NCBI GenBank assembly: GCA_036501665.1
Contig: DASXZW010000108.1
Coordinates: forward strand, 149,546-213,545
DNA length: 64,000 nucleotides
From: DATAUD01 sp036501665
GTDB lineage: Bacteria; Verrucomicrobiota; Verrucomicrobiia; Limisphaerales; Palsa-1400
Reading direction: 5' to 3'
Shown here: positions 62,010 to 64,000 of the stretch, piece by piece
How the letters are laid out: the number at the start of each line of letters is the position of its first letter
How positions within the stretch are numbered: the first letter of the stretch is position 1
Program-made: the position numbers and the translations under genes
The notes under the pieces: generated by a model
What the model saw: only the letters and a program-made list of their open reading frames with translations
Databases searched by the model: none
What the model was told of the DNA's origin: nothing

Positions 62010-63566
62010 TTATTTTACCAGGCTGTATTCCATCGAATCGACGAGCGCCGCGAGGCTGGCCTCGACGATGTTGCCGCTGACGCCGACCGTTCCCCATTCT
62101 TCGCGGCCATCGGTGGACTGGATGAGCACCCGCGTCTTGGCCGCGGTGCCTTTAGTGGAGTCAAGAATACGGACCTTGTAATCCGTCAGGCGGATATTTT
62201 TCACCTTCGGATAAAAACTTCCCAACGCGGCGCGCAGAGCGGAATCGAGCGCGTTCACCGGGCCGTCTCCCTCGGCAACGGTGTGGGCGGATTTGTCATC
62301 GACTTGCACCATGATCGTCGCTTCGCAAACCGAAGTGTCTTTCTGCCGCCGCATTGAAACGTGATAGGCATTGACCTCGAACGGCAGAGCCTGGTGTCGA
62401 AGCGCTTTTCGGATGAGAACCGCCAGCGAACCGGCCGCCGCCTCAAATTCGTAACCTTGATGCTCCAACTCTTTGACGCGCGCCAATATCTCGCGGAGTT
62501 CCGGGGCGTCATTGTCCAATTTGATGCCGAGCTCGTGCGCCTTCATCACGATGTTGCTGCGCCCGGCCAAATCGCTGATCAGGACGTTGCGCGCGTTGCC
62601 CACCAAAGCGGGATCGATGTGTTCGTAGCTGTGGACGATTTTTTGCACCGCGTTGACGTGCGTCCCGCCCTTGTGTGAAAACGCCGCCGAACCAACCCAA
62701 GGCTGGCGCGGATTGTGCCGGATGTTGGCAATTTCATCCACGAACTGCGAAAGCTCCTTCAACCCCGCCAGTGAAGCGGCAGGCACTGAGGTCTTGCGCA
62801 TCTTGAGCGCGATATTGGGAATGACACTGGTCAGGTTGCAATTGCCCGTACGTTCGCCGTAACCGTTGATGGTTCCTTGCACATGCGACGCGCCAGTTCC
62901 CAAGGCCGCCAAGGCATTTGCGACACCGAGACCGGAGTCGTCGTGAGTATGGATGCCGAGGCGCGCGCGCAATTTGCTCCGTGCGGAGGCGGTGATTTTA
63001 GCGATTTCCTCGGGCAATGTTCCACCGTTTGTGTCGCAAAGCGCAATCACGTCAGCGCCGGCGTCTTCCGCGGCTTTCCACGTTGCCAGGGCGTAATCGG
63101 CGTTGTCCTTGAAACCGTCGAACGCGTGCTCCGCGTCATAGACAACAAATCTGCCATGCTTCTTCAGGAAGCCGACGGTATCCGCGATCATGGCGATGTT
63201 CTCATCCGGCGTCGTCCGCAAAACCTTCTTGACGTGCAGGAGCCACGTCTTGCCATAAATGGTCACGACAGGAGTCTCAGCCTCCAGCAATAGGCGCACC
63301 TGGTCGTCTTCGGCGGCGGCGATGTCCTTGCGGCGGGTGGAACCAAATGCGGCCAGTTTCGCGCGCTTGAATTTCTTGTGCTTCGCCTGGTTGAAAAATT
63401 CAATATCCTTGGGATTGGAGCCAGGCCAGCCGCCTTCAATATAATGAACGCCGAAGGAATCGAGTTTCGCGGCAATTCGCAACTTATCCATTACGGAAAA
63501 GTTGATGCCTTCGCCCTGACTGCCATCGCGCAGGGTCGTATCGTAGATTTCGACGTCGGGTTTCAT
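62010..63566 (-). CDS. cimA: (R)-citramalate synthase
   Basis: A 518-residue enzyme of the alpha-isopropylmalate synthase family. It condenses acetyl-CoA and pyruvate into citramalate, giving threonine-independent isoleucine synthesis. Visible are IYDTTLRDGSQGEGI at 8-22 (catalytic Arg/Asp), LCDTNGGTLPEEIAKI, GIHTHDDSGLGVANALAAL (metal His) and VQGTINGYGERTGNCNL. A C-terminal LeuA-type regulatory domain (~390-515) suggests feedback control. It could be confused with LeuA or homocitrate synthase, but GQGWPGSNPKD-type GGWPGSNPKDIEFF favours CimA. A short leader ORF overlaps its start. Confidence 0.92.
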   Translation of the reverse strand: MKPDVEIYDTTLRDGSQGEGINFSVMDKLRIAAKLDSFGVHYIEGGWPGSNPKDIEFFNQAKHKKFKRAKLAAFGSTRRKDIAAAEDDQVRLLLEAETPVVTIYGKTWLLHVKKVLRTTPDENIAMIADTVGFLKKHGRFVVYDAEHAFDGFKDNADYALATWKAAEDAGADVIALCDTNGGTLPEEIAKITASARSKLRARLGIHTHDDSGLGVANALAALGTGASHVQGTINGYGERTGNCNLTSVIPNIALKMRKTSVPAASLAGLKELSQFVDEIANIRHNPRQPWVGSAAFSHKGGTHVNAVQKIVHSYEHIDPALVGNARNVLISDLAGRSNIVMKAHELGIKLDNDAPELREILARVKELEHQGYEFEAAAGSLAVLIRKALRHQALPFEVNAYHVSMRRQKDTSVCEATIMVQVDDKSAHTVAEGDGPVNALDSALRAALGSFYPKVKNIRLTDYKVRILDSTKGTAAKTRVLIQSTDGREEWGTVGVSGNIVEASLAALVDSMEYSLVK

Positions 63567-63625
63567 ATCGAGCGCCGCCGCCTGGGAAGCAACCGCGGCA
63601 GCGGAATCAAATATTTACGACACAT
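63563..63625 (-). CDS. Short leader ORF (20 codons) whose stop overlaps the cimA start
   Basis: A 20-codon frame begins at ATG 63625 behind AAAGGAG, a strong Shine-Dalgarno five bases upstream. It ends at TGA 63565-63563, sharing bases with the cimA ATG. The peptide contains four Leu and two Ile among 20 residues (CRKYLIPLPRLLP, then five basic residues). The cimA start itself lacks a good SD, so coupled translation through this frame is likely. It could be a leader peptide of a branched-chain amino-acid attenuator, but no rival terminator hairpin was found between it and cimA, and length is against certainty. Confidence 0.5.
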   Translation of the reverse strand: MCRKYLIPLPRLLPRRRRSI

Positions 63626-63645
63626 CCGGCTCCTTTGCAAAGAAT

Positions 63646-63676
63646 AAAGCCCGGAGGCGTATGCTTCCGGGCTTTT
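63646..63676. terminator. Bidirectional-type hairpin with T-rich flanks
   Basis: AAAGCCCGGAGGC-GTAT-GCTTCCGGGCTTT has a 13-bp stem with one G-T pair. It lies 27 bp past the stop of the beta-barrel gene (minus strand) and 21 bp before the leader ORF of cimA. TTTT follows on the plus strand and a run of T/A on the minus strand. It should end transcription of the right-edge gene. Confidence 0.85.
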
Positions 63677-63702
63677 GGGTTGGCTTGTTTTAAGCCAGAA
63701 GA

Positions 63703-64000
63703 TTAAAAATTCCACTGGAGACCGAATTCGTAAAAGATGGCGGAGCCGAGGTCCAATTCGGCGGAATGTCCGTTGTTGCTTTGGGAAAAGTTGCCGAGAT
63801 ATTCGTATTGGGCGCCGGTGTAGAGCGAGGTGGATGAGGTGAGTTTGTAGGCGAAGCCCAGTTCCGCATACGCTCCGATATTGAGCCCTGTGTGTGAATT
63901 GCTCCCGCTGACTGAAGCAGAGCCGTTCCCGCCGTTTTCCGTATAATCGAATTCGCTGTCGGCAATGCCCAGGACGCCGCCTCCTCCCACCTGGACTGAA
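63703..64000 (-). CDS. Outer-membrane beta-barrel protein, C-terminal part (runs off right edge)
   Basis: The last ~98 codons of a minus-strand gene. Alternating polar and apolar residues give strands such as GLNIGAYAELGFAYKL, SLYTGAQYEYLGNFS and AELDLGSAIFYEFGLQWNF. The terminal aromatic (Phe) after alternating residues is the usual C-terminal signal for BAM-assembled outer-membrane barrels. A Gly/Ser/Asn loop (NGGNGSASVSGSNSHTG) separates strands. The start is outside the window, so size and role are unknown. Confidence 0.75.
   Translation of the reverse strand, partial: SVQVGGGGVLGIADSEFDYTENGGNGSASVSGSNSHTGLNIGAYAELGFAYKLTSSTSLYTGAQYEYLGNFSQSNNGHSAELDLGSAIFYEFGLQWNF

Noticed and set aside
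1..64000. CRISPR array, tRNA or rRNA gene
   Set aside because: No regularly spaced direct repeats with unique spacers and no cloverleaf or rRNA stretch was noticed by eye. A covariance-model scan would be decisive.

Overview
The window most resembles a chromosomal segment of a soil or sediment Verrucomicrobiota bacterium (Pedosphaera/Limisphaerales-like). This is inferred from family content, not from a marker gene: a giant secreted protein built from Gloeobacter/Verrucomicrobium-type propeller repeats, DUF1080, two ThuA proteins, PVC-type sugar dehydrogenase propellers, DUF4038/GH140 and GH51 hydrolases, and many hairpin repeats between genes. I see no rRNA, tRNA, CRISPR array, prophage or complete insertion sequence.

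Layout. 1-612 holds the N-terminus of a secreted subtilase-like protein that runs off the left edge. 987-4452 is a tight operon (DUF192 lipoprotein, NAD synthetase, glutamate-1-semialdehyde aminotransferase) with start/stop overlaps. 4471-8947 carries uronate isomerase, two small proteins and aspartyl-tRNA synthetase. 9208-12305 is a coupled pair of unknown envelope proteins. 12351-16492 (minus) holds an NhaD-like antiporter, a small membrane protein and amtB-glnK, with a sigma-54-like promoter upstream of glnK. 17104-19779 is an orphan KdpD-like kinase. 19878-23633 holds FmdB, a frameshifted secreted protein, a glycine-rich repeat protein, a Xer-type recombinase and a DHH phosphoesterase. 23724-42433 is a carbohydrate-oriented accessory region: GH140-like, HEAT-repeat protein, KDPG aldolase, acyltransferase, ThuA, serine hydrolase, PQQ-type sugar dehydrogenase, GH51 arabinofuranosidase, a 1350-residue SGNH/propeller/HEAT/cupredoxin protein and a second ThuA. 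42520-46812 is an adaptor/ATPase/two-permease ABC export operon. 47231-51545 holds a POT peptide transporter, a DUF1080 protein and an unknown secreted protein. 51733-58074 encodes a 2113-residue sedolisin (S53) with Ig domains and two sets of seven propeller repeats. 58291-63625 (minus) is a cimA-valS-DUF2252 operon preceded by a short leader ORF. A beta-barrel C-terminus runs off the right edge.

How they work together (inference). Secreted GH51 and GH140-type hydrolases, uronate isomerase and KDPG aldolase suggest growth on pectin-like plant polysaccharides. The PQQ-type and cupredoxin-bearing dehydrogenases could oxidise sugars in the periplasm. GlnK-AmtB supplies ammonium under nitrogen control.

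The most notable points are: (i) a hairpin repeat family with a constant CTACC tail, some copies being 54-bp elements with GGTAGGG/CCCTACC ends; (ii) a leader ORF whose stop overlaps the cimA start; (iii) a nine-A run that breaks a secreted protein into two frames; (iv) the 7+7 repeat architecture of the giant sedolisin; (v) a nested palindromic structure in the glnK-kdpD intergenic region.
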